Below are positions 46,351-57,235 of a stretch of 64,000 nucleotides of DNA, one piece after another. The notes under the pieces are model-generated. The model saw only the letters and a list, made by a program, of their open reading frames with translations. It had not been told where the DNA came from and ran no database searches. Every line of letters starts with the position of its first letter. Positions within the stretch are counted from its first letter, which is position 1. The position numbers were made by a program, and so were the translations under genes. The DNA is from Alteriqipengyuania flavescens (GTDB lineage Bacteria; Pseudomonadota; Alphaproteobacteria; Sphingomonadales; Sphingomonadaceae): the NCBI RefSeq assembly GCF_030406725.1, contig NZ_CP129107.1, positions 1,302,001 to 1,366,000 of the forward strand, written 5' to 3'.

Positions 46351-47138
46351 TACTGGCCTTTGAACTCGGCAGGGCGGCGCTGCATGAGGGACGCGATCCC
46401 CTCCATCATATCCTGCGACTTCATCACCTTCTCCCGGATTTCGGGGATTGCCGCGATGGCTGCCTTCTCGGCCTCGGCGATGAAGCTGTTTGCGGCGGCC
46501 TTTGTGGCCTGGATTCCGATCGGTGCATTCTTTGCGATCGTTCGGGCAAGTTCCATGGCACGCTCTACCTGCTCGCCCGGAGCGACGACTTCCTGCACGA
46601 GGCCAATGCGATGCGCTTCGGACGCGCCGAACTCATCACACAGCAGCAGGTGATACATCGCATCGCCCCAGCCGGCTCGCGTTAGATAGCGGAAATGCGC
46701 CCCTCCAAGAGGAGCAATGCCGCGCTTGGCCTCCATCTGGCAGAAGCGCACATCATCGGCTGCGACGACGATGTCCCCTGCGAGCATGATCTCGACGCCG
46801 ACAGTGTAGCAGATGCCCTGCACCGCCGTGACGACAGGCTTGCGGCAACGCTTTGTCAATCCGAGCGGATCGACCTTGTCGACGGGGATTGGCTTGGGTT
46901 CCGCTCCCGGAGCGAAGAACTTCGCCATATCCAGTCCGGACGTGAAATGATCGCCTTCCGCGCAGATGACGCCGGCCCACAGGTCGGGATTTTCATCCAA
47001 CTCGGTCAATGCATCGGAAAGCTGATGCATCATGTCCGGCGTTACCGCGTTGCGCTGCTGAGCATTCGCAATCGTGATTTTTAGAACTCGCCCATCAACT
47101 TCCGACCGGACTTCGCCCGAACCCTGCTCATCCGACAT
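46350..47138 (-). CDS. enoyl-CoA hydratase/isomerase (crotonase) family protein
   Basis: 262 residues. Crotonase fold with the oxyanion-hole segment GVICAEGDHFTSGLDMAKFF (about 58-77), the second region MLAGDIVVAADDVRFCQMEA and KRGIAPLGGAHFRYLTRAGW, and the C-terminal trimerisation helices (SFIAEAEKAAIAAIPEIREK). Acts on an acyl-CoA; the catalytic acidic pair is not certain, so hydratase, isomerase or lyase activity is open. First gene of a four-gene operon. Two direct repeats TGGACCGAG/TGGACTGAG lie 43-74 bases upstream. Confidence 0.9.
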   Translation of the reverse strand: MSDEQGSGEVRSEVDGRVLKITIANAQQRNAVTPDMMHQLSDALTELDENPDLWAGVICAEGDHFTSGLDMAKFFAPGAEPKPIPVDKVDPLGLTKRCRKPVVTAVQGICYTVGVEIMLAGDIVVAADDVRFCQMEAKRGIAPLGGAHFRYLTRAGWGDAMYHLLLCDEFGASEAHRIGLVQEVVAPGEQVERAMELARTIAKNAPIGIQATKAAANSFIAEAEKAAIAAIPEIREKVMKSQDMMEGIASLMQRRPAEFKGQ

Positions 47139-47180
47139 CCAACGCCTCCTTATCTTCGGACAACAGTTAAGTTCAGATTA

Positions 47181-47212
47181 TGGACCGAGTCAATCCATTT
47201 TGTGGACTGAGC
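47181..47212. promoter_or_regulatory. direct-repeat operator candidate for the HxlR-type operon
   Basis: TGGACCGAGT (47181) and TGGACTGAGC (47203) lie 22 bases apart, two helical turns, upstream of the enoyl-CoA hydratase gene. HxlR regulators bind repeats or palindromes near the promoter, and the operon encodes one. Positional inference only. Confidence 0.35.
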
Positions 47213-47269
47213 GTGATGTTGAGTTTTTGTTGTAGCGCCAGATGGGGGATTCCGGGTTGTTCTGACAAG

Positions 47270-47637
47270 ACGCTCCACCATCCGCATGGCCAGATCTACG
47301 GCTTCGAGCGGGTGCCCGAAGCGCAGCAGCGCGCCATTTCAGCCTTTACCGACGGCTTCGATCTCGCGGGCGAAATTTCGGAGGCCCAGCCCGATTACGG
47401 CATCGGTAGCGCCGGCGGGAAAGCCATGCCTCGATGCGCGACGATTTCGCCGTGTCGCTGCCTTCTATCGACGCGCTGGTTGCCGATGCGATGGCGATGG
47501 GGGCGGACGGCGCCCGGCTGACCGGCGGCGGTTTCGGCGGGTGCATCGACGCGCTGGTCGAAAAAGGCGCGAGGGAGGACTGGGTGGGCAGGCTCCTGGC
47601 CGCGCATCCGGACACCCGCTTCGTCGCGAGCATTTGA
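47270..47637 (+). pseudogene. fused remnants of galT and galK
   Basis: 47270-47420 reads TLHHPHGQIYGFERVPEAQQ and [20 protein letters not shown]: the HPH active-site segment of galactose-1-phosphate uridylyltransferase and the following helix. At about 47421 the text jumps to [40 protein letters not shown] and [13 protein letters not shown], the C-terminal end of galactokinase with its TGGGFGG motif, up to TGA at 47635. The frame changes at the junction. Everything else of both genes is absent, so a large internal deletion joined the galT middle to the galK end. It lies just upstream of manC and is non-functional. Confidence 0.8.
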
Positions 47638-47721
47638 AGCGAGGCGGCTACCGCCCTCGGGGCGTGCGATGGTTCACGACACATTTACCGCTTGTTGCCC
47701 GTTTTGCGCTATCACCCGCCC

Positions 47722-48762
47722 ATGGACGAAGCGCGCATTACCCCGGTGATCCTTTGCGGCGGCAGCGGCACGCGTTTGTGGCCGCGTAGTCGGGCGGACA
47801 ATCCCAAGCCTTTCCAGACACTTGTCGGGGAAGCGACTTTGTTCGAAGAGGCCCTGTCGCGATGCGTCGATGCAACGCGTTTCGGCCCGCCGGTCATTGT
47901 CACCGGAGCGGCGCACCAGCCGCTCGTGGAGGCGCAATGCGGCCACGCCGACGCTTCGATCATCGTCGAACCGTGCGCGCGCAACACCGCTGCGGCGATC
48001 GCGCTCGCAGCGCTGTGTGTGCCGGGAGACGCGCTGCTGCTCGTTTGCCCCAGCGACCAGCATATCGCCGATACCGCAGCTTTCGACGCTGCCATTTCGC
48101 GGGCTGCCGGGCTGGCGCAAGAGGGGTGGCTCGTGACGTTCGGGATAGAACCGACACGGGCCGAGACCGGCTTCGGCTATATCGCGCGCGGCGAAAGCCT
48201 TGGCGATGGCGCTTACCGGGTCGCGCAATTTACCGAGAAGCCCGACGCCGCGCGTGCGGCTGAATTCCTCGCCGGCGGGCGGCACGACTGGAATGGCGGG
48301 ATATTCATGTTCCGCGCCGACCGCTTCCTCCAAGAACTGGCTGCCAACCGCGCCGATATCGCCGACCTGGCCAAGGTAGCGATGGAAAGCGCGACACGCG
48401 ACGGACGAATCATTCGGCCCGACGATGATAGCTTCACCCGGATCGAAGGCACGTCGATCGACTACGCCGTAATGGAACGGACCGACCGCGCCGCAGTGGT
48501 GCCGGTCAATATGGGCTGGTCCGACATCGGAAACTGGCAGGCGCTTCATGACGCCCGGCCACACGACGCTTCCGGCAACTCGGTGTCAGGCAGCGCGCAA
48601 CTGGCCGACTGCCGCAATGTCGCTATCGACAGCGACGGGCCACGTGTTTCGGCGATCGGTCTGGAAAACATCATCATCGTCGTGAACGGCGGCGAGGTGC
48701 TGGTGACGACGATGGACGGCGCGCAAGCCGTCGGCAAGCTGGACGGAGCGAACGGCAAGTGA
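47722..48762 (+). CDS. manC: mannose-1-phosphate guanylyltransferase
   Basis: 346 residues. Nucleotidyltransferase signature ITPVILCGGSGTRLWPRSRA with KPFQTL, then ASIIVEPCARNTAAAIALAA, FGYIARGE, FTEKPDAARAAEFLAGGRHD with WNGGIFMF, and GWSDIGNWQALHD. Makes GDP-mannose from mannose-1-phosphate and GTP for polysaccharide or lipid glycosylation. The upstream frame to 47692 is probably not translated; ATG 47722 gives the usual start. Its stop overlaps the next gene (GTGA). The bifunctional isomerase domain of long forms is absent and supplied by the neighbour. Confidence 0.93.
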   Translation: MDEARITPVILCGGSGTRLWPRSRADNPKPFQTLVGEATLFEEALSRCVDATRFGPPVIVTGAAHQPLVEAQCGHADASIIVEPCARNTAAAIALAALCVPGDALLLVCPSDQHIADTAAFDAAISRAAGLAQEGWLVTFGIEPTRAETGFGYIARGESLGDGAYRVAQFTEKPDAARAAEFLAGGRHDWNGGIFMFRADRFLQELAANRADIADLAKVAMESATRDGRIIRPDDDSFTRIEGTSIDYAVMERTDRAAVVPVNMGWSDIGNWQALHDARPHDASGNSVSGSAQLADCRNVAIDSDGPRVSAIGLENIIIVVNGGEVLVTTMDGAQAVGKLDGANGK

Positions 48763-49562
48763 AGCGCCTGCCGACGCGCGAAGTGGCCAAGATATGGGGC
48801 TGCAAGCACTTGCCCACGCCGTTCGACCGCGCCTGCGCCGAACCGACCGGCGAAATCTGGTTCGAGCCACCGGACGAGCTCCCCGAGTTACTCGCCAAGT
48901 ACATTTTCGCCTGCGACAAACTCTCGATCCAGCTTCACCCCGACGATGACCAGGCGGAAGCCGCGGGGCTGGGCCGGACGGGCAAGGAAGAATGCTGGCT
49001 GGTCATCGCGGCTGACGGCGATGCCCGGCTTGGCGTTGGCTTGCGCGAAGCGGTGAGCGAAGAAGAGTTGCGCGTCGCTTCGCTCGATGGCCGGATTGAG
49101 GACCTCCTCGAATGGCACAGGGTCGAAGCGAACGATTTCTTCTACATCCCGGCGGGGACAATCCACGCCATCGGCGCGGGCGTCAGCCTGATCGAAATCC
49201 AGCAGAACAGCGACGTGACCTATCGCCTCTACGACTACGGCCGCCCGCGAGAACTGCACCTCGATGCCGCGCTCCCCATAGCCCGGCGCGGGCCGCATCC
49301 CACCGCGCTGCGGCGCAAGATTGCGGCGACGGGCGAGGATTGGCTTGTGGAAGGTCCGCACTTCCATCTCCTGCGCTACGACGGTCCGCTATCCGGGCCT
49401 GCGCGCGAGCGGCTGGCGGGTCGCCGGGCGCTCGTGCTGCCCACGACGGGTATGATCGGCCCGGTGATGCCGGGCGAATGCGCTTGGACCCACGATGCCG
49501 CGGCACTTGAATCCGGACAAGGCGCGTCTGGCCTGATCGCCGTCCCTTACGGCGCCGCTTAG
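48759..49562 (+). CDS. manA: mannose-6-phosphate isomerase, class I type
   Basis: 267 residues with GTG start overlapping manC. Conserved PMI motifs: EIWFEPP, SIQLHPDDDQAEAAGLG (metal His), GKEECWLVIAADGDARLGVG (metal Glu), FFYIPAGTIHAIGAGVSLIE (metal His) and IQQNSDVTYRLYDYGRPREL. Interconverts fructose-6-phosphate and mannose-6-phosphate, the entry to GDP-mannose. A phosphomannomutase, needed between the two steps, is not in the window. Shorter than the E. coli enzyme but typical of alphaproteobacterial forms. Confidence 0.92.
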   Translation: MKRLPTREVAKIWGCKHLPTPFDRACAEPTGEIWFEPPDELPELLAKYIFACDKLSIQLHPDDDQAEAAGLGRTGKEECWLVIAADGDARLGVGLREAVSEEELRVASLDGRIEDLLEWHRVEANDFFYIPAGTIHAIGAGVSLIEIQQNSDVTYRLYDYGRPRELHLDAALPIARRGPHPTALRRKIAATGEDWLVEGPHFHLLRYDGPLSGPARERLAGRRALVLPTTGMIGPVMPGECAWTHDAAALESGQGASGLIAVPYGAA

Positions 49563-49616
49563 CTTGTCATTCATGTGCCTGCGCCTACATTGGCTGCCTG
49601 AAAGGGATTTATTGCG

Positions 49617-51581
<1,965 letters not shown>

Positions 51582-51608
51582 TTTGCCCTTGCGAAAGGGA
51601 GATTGCCG

Positions 51609-51881
51609 ATGACTTATCTCAAACTTGCCGGGGCTGCGTCGCTGCTGGTCTTCGCGGCCGCCTGTTCCGAGGAAACGCAAAGCAACGCGCAGGATACGCT
51701 TGAGCGTGCTGCCGCCGATACCGAGGCGAATGCCGAAGTGATCGAGAATGCAGTCCGCGAAGGCACGATAGACGCCGCCGAGGGCATCAGCCAGGGCGCC
51801 GACAACCTGCAGGCCGAATTGGCCGAGGACGAGGCGACCGATCCTGACCAGGGCGACGGCGCGCTCGACGGAACCGACTGA
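51609..51881 (+). CDS. small acidic lipoprotein
   Basis: 90 residues: MTYLKLAGAASLLVFAAACS gives a lipoprotein signal with Cys as the first mature residue, then a Glu/Asp/Ala-rich helical stretch (EETQSNAQDTLERAAADTEA, AVREGTIDAAEGISQGADNL). Start chosen at ATG 51609 with GGGAG upstream. Lies 27 bases after ftsH and may share its transcript. Ends before a strong bidirectional terminator. Function unknown. Confidence 0.75.
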   Translation: MTYLKLAGAASLLVFAAACSEETQSNAQDTLERAAADTEANAEVIENAVREGTIDAAEGISQGADNLQAELAEDEATDPDQGDGALDGTD

Positions 51882-51903
51882 CCTTTTGCGGAAAATTGAC
51901 AAC

Positions 51904-51940
51904 AAGGGCGCGGCGGCTTCGGCTTCCGCGCCCTTCTTTG
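51904..51940. terminator. bidirectional terminator between the lipoprotein and DUF3667 genes
   Basis: AAGGGCGCGG (51904-51913) pairs perfectly with CCGCGCCCTT (51926-51935) over a 12-base loop, with CTTTG following. Separates convergent genes. Confidence 0.8.
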
Positions 51941-51941
51941 T

Positions 51942-52988
51942 TCAGAAGGCGCTCAGCACCGTCAGGATCAGCAGGAACAGGATCAACACGACCGAGATGA
52001 GAAGCAGGAGGAAGACGAGCCGCCAGATCGTCGACAGGCGCGATAGGTCGTAAGCGTAGCGCAATTGCTTGTAGATGTGAATCGGCGGGATCAGCAGCAC
52101 GGCCCAGACCAGCCTTCCGGCTTTCAGCCCCGCTACCGCCAACAGCGATACGATAATAAACAGTAGCGACATGAAAGCGATGGAGTAGGTCACGAAAATC
52201 GCGTGGTCGTAGGCACGGAAACGGCGTTTCCATGCGAACAGCAGCCACACGAACGGGATCGATAGCGGGATCAGGAGCTAGCTGAATTTGTAGCCGTTGG
52301 CCTGCAGCTTGTAGAGCATGAGGCTGGGGTTGGTGCGCCACTTCTTGACGATAGTCCGGTCGATGAAATCGAGGCCGGCTAGATTGAATTGCTGGTAAGC
52401 GCGATTGCCCTCTGCATCGACGAATTCGTAGTTTTCTCCCTCCTTGATTTTCTTGAGTGTGGCTTCGAGTTCGTCGATCCGCGCTTTGGCCTCGGCCCTC
52501 GCTTCGGCATCCTCGGCAGGCAAGTCCTCGAGTTCGTCGCGCGCCAGGCCGATGGCATCGATCGCGCGCACTTCGGCCGCCATCTGGGTGTTCTCGATGT
52601 CCGGCGGGACCGACAAGCCGGCCGCCTGGAACACCGCGAGCATCAGGAAGACCGAGAACAGGAACAGCGCCATTGGGCTGACGAACTCGCGCCGTTCGCC
52701 TTCGATATAGCGGCGGGTGAGCTTGCCGGGCCGCAAGGCCAGTTCGGGCACGGTGCGCCAGGTCTTGCCTTCGAAATGCAATGCGCCGTGGAGCAGGTCG
52801 TGCAGGAAGGCGCCCAGCGTGCGGTGCAGGTGCGCTTTCTGCCCGCAGTCGTGGCAGTGATCACCGATCAGCTCGGTTCCGCAATTCAGGCACTGGCCTT
52901 CCGCGAAATGTCCCGTGGCGTCGCGCGCCGGGCCCTTCTCGGCGCTGACGGCCCTGGCGAACAGACCGCCTTCGGCTGCCGTGCCCAA
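51942..52988 (-). pseudogene. DUF3667 membrane protein with an in-frame amber codon
   Basis: Zinc-ribbon start GQCLNCGTELIGDHCHDCGQ with KAHLHRTLGAFLHDLLHGAL, a membrane helix FVSPMALFLFSVFLMLAVFQ, a coiled region, then LKANGYKFS-type text LQANGYKFS and TAG (52278-52280). The frame continues LLIPLSIPFVWLLFAWKRRF, AYDHAIFVTYSIAFMSLLFI and more helices to 51942, exactly the rest of the family. A Trp (TGG to TAG) or similar codon is the likely original. The N-terminal start is uncertain: no ATG precedes the zinc ribbon except at 53129, which overlaps the next gene; TTG 52988 is used here. Confidence 0.8.
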
Positions 52989-53110
52989 TGTGTCACCGAT
53001 ATCGATTATGCCGCTGCCCCCGTCATGCGGCCAAGCATCGGGCGGTTCGGGCGCGCCGCAACTCGGAACATTAGGCGAACGAAGTCGTTGATCGGGAAAG
53101 GAGACGAACG

Positions 53111-53344
53111 ATGAGTGCACCGCAGGCAACCGAAGCCCCGAAAAGCGATTCCGTCGGGAACGCGCAGAAGGATCCAGACAACTGGACGACCGGCGACGAG
53201 CGCATGACCGGCGCGCAGGCGAGCTATCTGAAAACCCTGAGCGAAGAGGCCGGCAAGCCCGACGCCTACGATGCGGAGCTTACCAAGGCGGAAGCATCGA
53301 AGCGGATCGACGAATTGCAATCGGAAACCGGTCGGGGCGAATAG
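53111..53344 (+). CDS. DUF3072 family protein
   Basis: 77 residues: KDPDNWTTGDERMTGAQASY and LKTLSEEAGKPDAYDAELTK, then AEASKRIDELQSETGRG. The DPxxWxTGDExMTxAQxSYL pattern is that of DUF3072. Small, soluble, helical; the last part resembles a SAP-like helix pair. GGAGACGAACG precedes the ATG. Divergent from the DUF3667 gene and followed by a strong terminator. Function not known to me. Confidence 0.85.
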   Translation: MSAPQATEAPKSDSVGNAQKDPDNWTTGDERMTGAQASYLKTLSEEAGKPDAYDAELTKAEASKRIDELQSETGRGE

Positions 53345-53368
53345 GTCCGGTCTTGGCCAGCCGAAACG

Positions 53369-53399
53369 AAAAGGGCCGCCCAACCGGGCGGCCCTTTTT
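53369..53399. terminator. bidirectional rho-independent terminator
   Basis: GGGCCGCCC (53373-53381) and GGGCGGCCC (53386-53394) form a perfect 9-base stem with a 4-base loop, AAAA before and TTTTT after. Serves the DUF3072 gene and the convergent rpoZ. Confidence 0.92.
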
Positions 53400-53420
53400 C
53401 ATACGGAGATCGACGACCGC

Positions 53421-53765
53421 TCAGCCTTCGTAGTCGCCGCCGATCGAGGTCGAGCGGGCCGGTGCCGCGGCGGTGATCCGCATGGCTTCGGCCGACTGGC
53501 TCAGCGAGCCGACTTCGTCGAATTCGTCGTCGTCTTCCGGCAACACGCGCTGCAGCGACTGGACGAGAGCTTCGTTCAGTTCGCCCGGCTTGATCTGCTG
53601 GTCGGCGATTTCGCGCAAGGCGACCACCGGGTTCTTGTCGCGGTCGCGTTCGACGAGGAGTTCGGCACCGCCGGAAATCTCGCGGGCGCGCTGTGCTGCC
53701 AGCAGCACCAGGTCGAAACGGTTGGGTATCTTGTCGACGCAGTCTTCGACGGTCACGCGCGCCAT
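53421..53765 (-). CDS. rpoZ: RNA polymerase omega subunit
   Basis: 114 residues. [40 protein letters not shown] and [20 protein letters not shown] are the standard RpoZ text. Assists assembly of RNA polymerase and is the ppGpp contact. The tail after residue 75 is an acidic lineage-specific extension. No spoT/relA directly downstream in this window. Confidence 0.97.
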   Translation of the reverse strand: MARVTVEDCVDKIPNRFDLVLLAAQRAREISGGAELLVERDRDKNPVVALREIADQQIKPGELNEALVQSLQRVLPEDDDEFDEVGSLSQSAEAMRITAAAPARSTSIGGDYEG

Positions 53766-53883
53766 GCGGCTACTCCAAATTCGGCTAAAGCTCGGGAAGC
53801 GGGCTACCTAGGCGGGGTACGCCACGGAGTCAAGGAAATCGGCCTCGCTTGCGGTGCCGCCGCGTGCCCGATAGAGCGCGGCC

Positions 53884-55056
53884 ATGGGGCAGGAAACCAA
53901 GACTTACGACTACCGTGACCCGGGCGCGTTTCCGGCATCGGTCGATGGCCTCGAACTGCTGGTAATCCCCGACGGGCAGGAGCGGTTGCGCGCGCTGCTG
54001 GAGCTGATCGACGGCGCGCAATCCTCGCTCAAGCTGTGTTTCTACATCTTTGCCAAGGACGATACCAGCACCGCGGTACGCGATGCGCTCGCCCGCGCGG
54101 CGGAACGCGGTGTCGCGGCAACGCTGATCGTCGACGGCTACGGCGCGGAAGCGGATGAGGAGTTCATGCGCCCCTTCTGCGATGCGGGCGGCGACTTTCG
54201 CTGCTTCTCCCCGCGCCGGTCGCTGCGCTATCTCGTCCGCAACCACCAGAAGATGGCCATCGCCGACGATGAGCAGGCCATCATCGGCGGCTTCAACGTG
54301 GAAGACGATTACTTCGCCCCGCCGGCGGTCAACGGCTGGAACGACCTCGCCGTGCGCATCACCGGCGATGCGATGAAGCCGCTGCTGGACTGGTATGCGA
54401 AGCTCATCGAATGGACCGATGCCGACGGGGTGGAGTGGCGACAAGTCCGTCGCGAGGTCAAGAGCTGGTCGCAGGGCGATGGCGATGTGCGCTGGGTCGT
54501 GGGCGGGCCGACGCGCGGCATTTCGTCCTGGGCGAAACAGGTCGGCCGAGACCTGTCGAGCGGGAACAGCCTGCATCTGATGATGGCCTATTTCTCCCCG
54601 CCCAAATCGCTGATGCAGCGCATCGGCGGTATTGCGAAGCGGGGCGAGGCTACGCTGATCATGGCCGGAAAGTCGGACAACGGCGCTACCATCGGGGCGT
54701 CGCGTTCCCTCTATCACGATCTTCTCGAAAGCGGCGCGCATTTGCACGAGTTCATGGCCTGCAAGATGCACACGAAGCTGCTGGTGGTGGACGACGTTAC
54801 CTATATCGGCAGCGCCAATTTCGACATGCGCAGCCTGTTCATCAACCTGGAAATCATGCTGCGGGTGGAGGACGCCGCCTTCGCCGACCGGATGCGCAGC
54901 TTTATCGAGGGCCACCTGCCGGCCAGTCGGCATATCTCGAAAGAACTGCACGCGAAGCGCAACACGCTGTGGAACCGGATCCGCTGGAACGCCAGCTGGT
55001 TCCTCGTCTCCGTTGCCGACTACACCGTCAGCCGGCGCCTGAACCTGGGGCTTTAG
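53884..55056 (+). CDS. phospholipase D/cardiolipin synthase-like enzyme
   Basis: 390 residues with two HKD motifs: VRNHQKMAIADDEQAIIGGF (about 117-137) and MHTKLLVVDDVTYIGSANFD (about 296-315), each with the trailing GG-F-N or GSANFD. Lacks the two N-terminal helices of ClsA and is soluble or peripheral (resembling ClsB/ClsC-type). Probably a phosphatidyl transferase for cardiolipin or a phospholipase. Its TAG stop overlaps the convergent dnaB stop by four bases. Confidence 0.87.
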   Translation: MGQETKTYDYRDPGAFPASVDGLELLVIPDGQERLRALLELIDGAQSSLKLCFYIFAKDDTSTAVRDALARAAERGVAATLIVDGYGAEADEEFMRPFCDAGGDFRCFSPRRSLRYLVRNHQKMAIADDEQAIIGGFNVEDDYFAPPAVNGWNDLAVRITGDAMKPLLDWYAKLIEWTDADGVEWRQVRREVKSWSQGDGDVRWVVGGPTRGISSWAKQVGRDLSSGNSLHLMMAYFSPPKSLMQRIGGIAKRGEATLIMAGKSDNGATIGASRSLYHDLLESGAHLHEFMACKMHTKLLVVDDVTYIGSANFDMRSLFINLEIMLRVEDAAFADRMRSFIEGHLPASRHISKELHAKRNTLWNRIRWNASWFLVSVADYTVSRRLNLGL

Positions 55057-56579
55057 TAACCGGGCGCCTCGCGCCGTTCGAGATTGCCGAAGCGGGTGAA
55101 TTCGCTTTCGAACAGCAGGTCCACCATGCCGGTCGCGCCATGGCGTTGCTTGGCGACGATGACCGTGGCCTTGTTCACCAGTTCCATGTGGCGGGACATC
55201 CATTCGTCGTACTTGGCGATGGCATCGGCGCTGCTCGTTTCACTCGGCTCTTCCGGCCGGATGGCGTTGTGGTAGTACTCGCCGCGATAGATGAACCATA
55301 CCTGGTCGGCGTCCTGCTCGATCGACCCGGATTCGCGCAGGTCGGACAGCATTGGCCGCTTGTCCTCGCGCTGCTCGACCGCACGGCTGAGCTGCGACAG
55401 GGCGATCACCGGGCAGCTCAGCTCCTTGGCGAGTGTCTTGAGCCCGCGGCTGATTTCCGAGATTTCGTTGACGCGGTTGTCCTGCGCGCGGCCGCTGCCC
55501 TGCAGCAGCTGCAGGTAATCGACCACGATCAGGCCGATGCCGTGGCGCCGCTTCAGCCGCCGCGCACGTGTGCGCAGGCCGGCGATAGTGAGCGCGGGCG
55601 TGTCGTCGATATACAGCGGCAGTTCCATCAGCTGCTGGCTGGCGAAGGACAATTTCTGGAACTGGTCCTTGCTGATCTGGCCGGACCGGATGCCCTCGCT
55701 CGACACCTCGGCCTGTTCTGACAGGATACGCGTGGCAAGCTGGTCGGCGCTCATTTCCAGGCTGAAGAAAGCCGTCGGCGCGCCGTAGCTGTCTTCGGGC
55801 GCGATCCCGTCATTGATGTCGCGCAGGTACCGCGCCGCGCAGTTGAAGGCGATGTTGGTCGCAAGCGAGGTCTTGCCCATGGCGGGACGCCCGGCGAGGA
55901 TGATGAGGTCGCTGTCGTGCAGGCCGCCGACCTTGGCGTTGAGGTCGTCGAGCCCGGTGGTCTTGCCGGAAAACTTGCCGCCGGAATTGAGCGCGGCCTC
56001 GGCCATCTTCAGCGAGGACAGCGCAGCGGAGCGGAACGATTGGGCTTCGGCCCCCGTCGTCGCCCCTTCGGCCACCTTGTAGAGCGCCTGTTCGGCCTGC
56101 TCGATCTGTTCGACCGGGGCGACCTCTTCCGACGTATCGGTCGCCCCTTCCACCAGGTTGCGGCCGACCGTTACCAGCTCGCGCAGCAAGGCGAGGTCGT
56201 AGATCTGCTGGGAGAGTTCGCGCGGCGCGAGGAGGCCGGCCCCGTCGCCCGTCAGCCTGGCGAGGTAGCTCGCCCCGCCCAGTTCCTTCAGCGCCTCGTC
56301 CGCTTCGAAATAGGGCTTCAGCGTCACCGGCGTCACGATCGCGCCGCGTTCGATCAGCAGCATGATGCGGCCCATGATGCGTTGGTGCACCGGCTCGAAG
56401 AAATGGTCCGCGTGGATCGGCACGGGCAGTTCTTCCAGCACCTTGTTGTCGATCAGCACCGCGCCGATGAAGGCGGCTTCCGCCTCGACATTGGTCGGCA
56501 GCGCGCGGCCGCCAGGTTCGACGGGTTTCGCGCTGTCCGAATCATTGGCGGGGCGGGTGATGAGATCGGTTTCGGCCAT
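55053..56579 (-). CDS. dnaB: replicative DNA helicase DnaB
   Basis: 508 residues. N-terminal DnaB domain (PTNVEAEAAFIGAVLIDNKV, ELPVPIHADHFFEPVHQRIM) and the RecA-like domain with Walker A LAGRPAMGKTSLATNIAFNC, SLEMSADQLATRILSE, GLIVVDYLQLLQGSGR and CPVIALSQLSRAVEQREDKR with PMLSDLRESGSIEQDADQV. The ATG at 56579 (MAETDLITRPAND) is chosen; upstream codons are not conserved text. Normal length. Essential replicative helicase. Confidence 0.97.
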   Translation of the reverse strand: MAETDLITRPANDSDSAKPVEPGGRALPTNVEAEAAFIGAVLIDNKVLEELPVPIHADHFFEPVHQRIMGRIMLLIERGAIVTPVTLKPYFEADEALKELGGASYLARLTGDGAGLLAPRELSQQIYDLALLRELVTVGRNLVEGATDTSEEVAPVEQIEQAEQALYKVAEGATTGAEAQSFRSAALSSLKMAEAALNSGGKFSGKTTGLDDLNAKVGGLHDSDLIILAGRPAMGKTSLATNIAFNCAARYLRDINDGIAPEDSYGAPTAFFSLEMSADQLATRILSEQAEVSSEGIRSGQISKDQFQKLSFASQQLMELPLYIDDTPALTIAGLRTRARRLKRRHGIGLIVVDYLQLLQGSGRAQDNRVNEISEISRGLKTLAKELSCPVIALSQLSRAVEQREDKRPMLSDLRESGSIEQDADQVWFIYRGEYYHNAIRPEEPSETSSADAIAKYDEWMSRHMELVNKATVIVAKQRHGATGMVDLLFESEFTRFGNLERREAPGY

Positions 56580-56704
56580 CCGCCCCTGATGCGTGAGCCG
56601 TCCGAGGTGTGCAACAGGGCAACGCGCCGCTGTCCTTGTGGATAGCGGGGATGGATGCACCCTTGCCGGGATTCGCTGCAGGTGCGAAGGCTTGCCCGAG
56701 CATC

Positions 56705-57214
56705 ATGGCGACCGATTCCTCCCCCCCGACCGAAGGCGATCACCGGATCGCGACGATCGAGCTGGACGATGCCACGATCCTGTGGCGCAACGCCGATATC
56801 GAGCAGGAACGCCGCGTCGCGATCTTCGATTTGATCGAGGAGAACACGTTCAAGCCGCTGCGCGCTGCCGAGCACCACGACGGGCCGTGGAAGTTGGAGC
56901 TGTCGGTGCCCGAAGGCCGGCTGGCGCTGGCGATTTCGGCTGAGGGCGGCGAGCAGCCGCTCGACACGATCATCCTTGGCCTTGCGCGCTTCCGCCGGCC
57001 GATCCGCGAATATTTCGCCATTTGCGACAGCTATTACCAGGCGATCCGCAAGGCCACGGCGGCGGAAATCGAAACCATCGACATGGCCCGCCGCGCCATC
57101 CACAACGATGCCGCGCAGCTGCTGATGGACAAGCTCGACGGCAAGATCGAAACCGACTTTCCGACAGCCCGGCGGCTGTTCACGCTGATCTGCGTGCTGC
57201 ATATCCGGGGCTGA
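56705..57214 (+). CDS. UPF0262 family protein
   Basis: 169 residues: HRIATIELDDATILWRNADI, EQERRVAIFDLIEENTFKPL and DSYYQAIRKATAAEIETIDM, RRAIHNDAAQLLMDKLDGKI, LFTLICVLHIRG. This is the UPF0262 family, an alphaproteobacterial conserved protein of unknown function. Start at ATG 56705; the open frame to 56609 is extension. Divergent from dnaB. Confidence 0.93.
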   Translation: MATDSSPPTEGDHRIATIELDDATILWRNADIEQERRVAIFDLIEENTFKPLRAAEHHDGPWKLELSVPEGRLALAISAEGGEQPLDTIILGLARFRRPIREYFAICDSYYQAIRKATAAEIETIDMARRAIHNDAAQLLMDKLDGKIETDFPTARRLFTLICVLHIRG

Positions 57215-57235
57215 GGGGCAGGGCGGCAGGAACAC

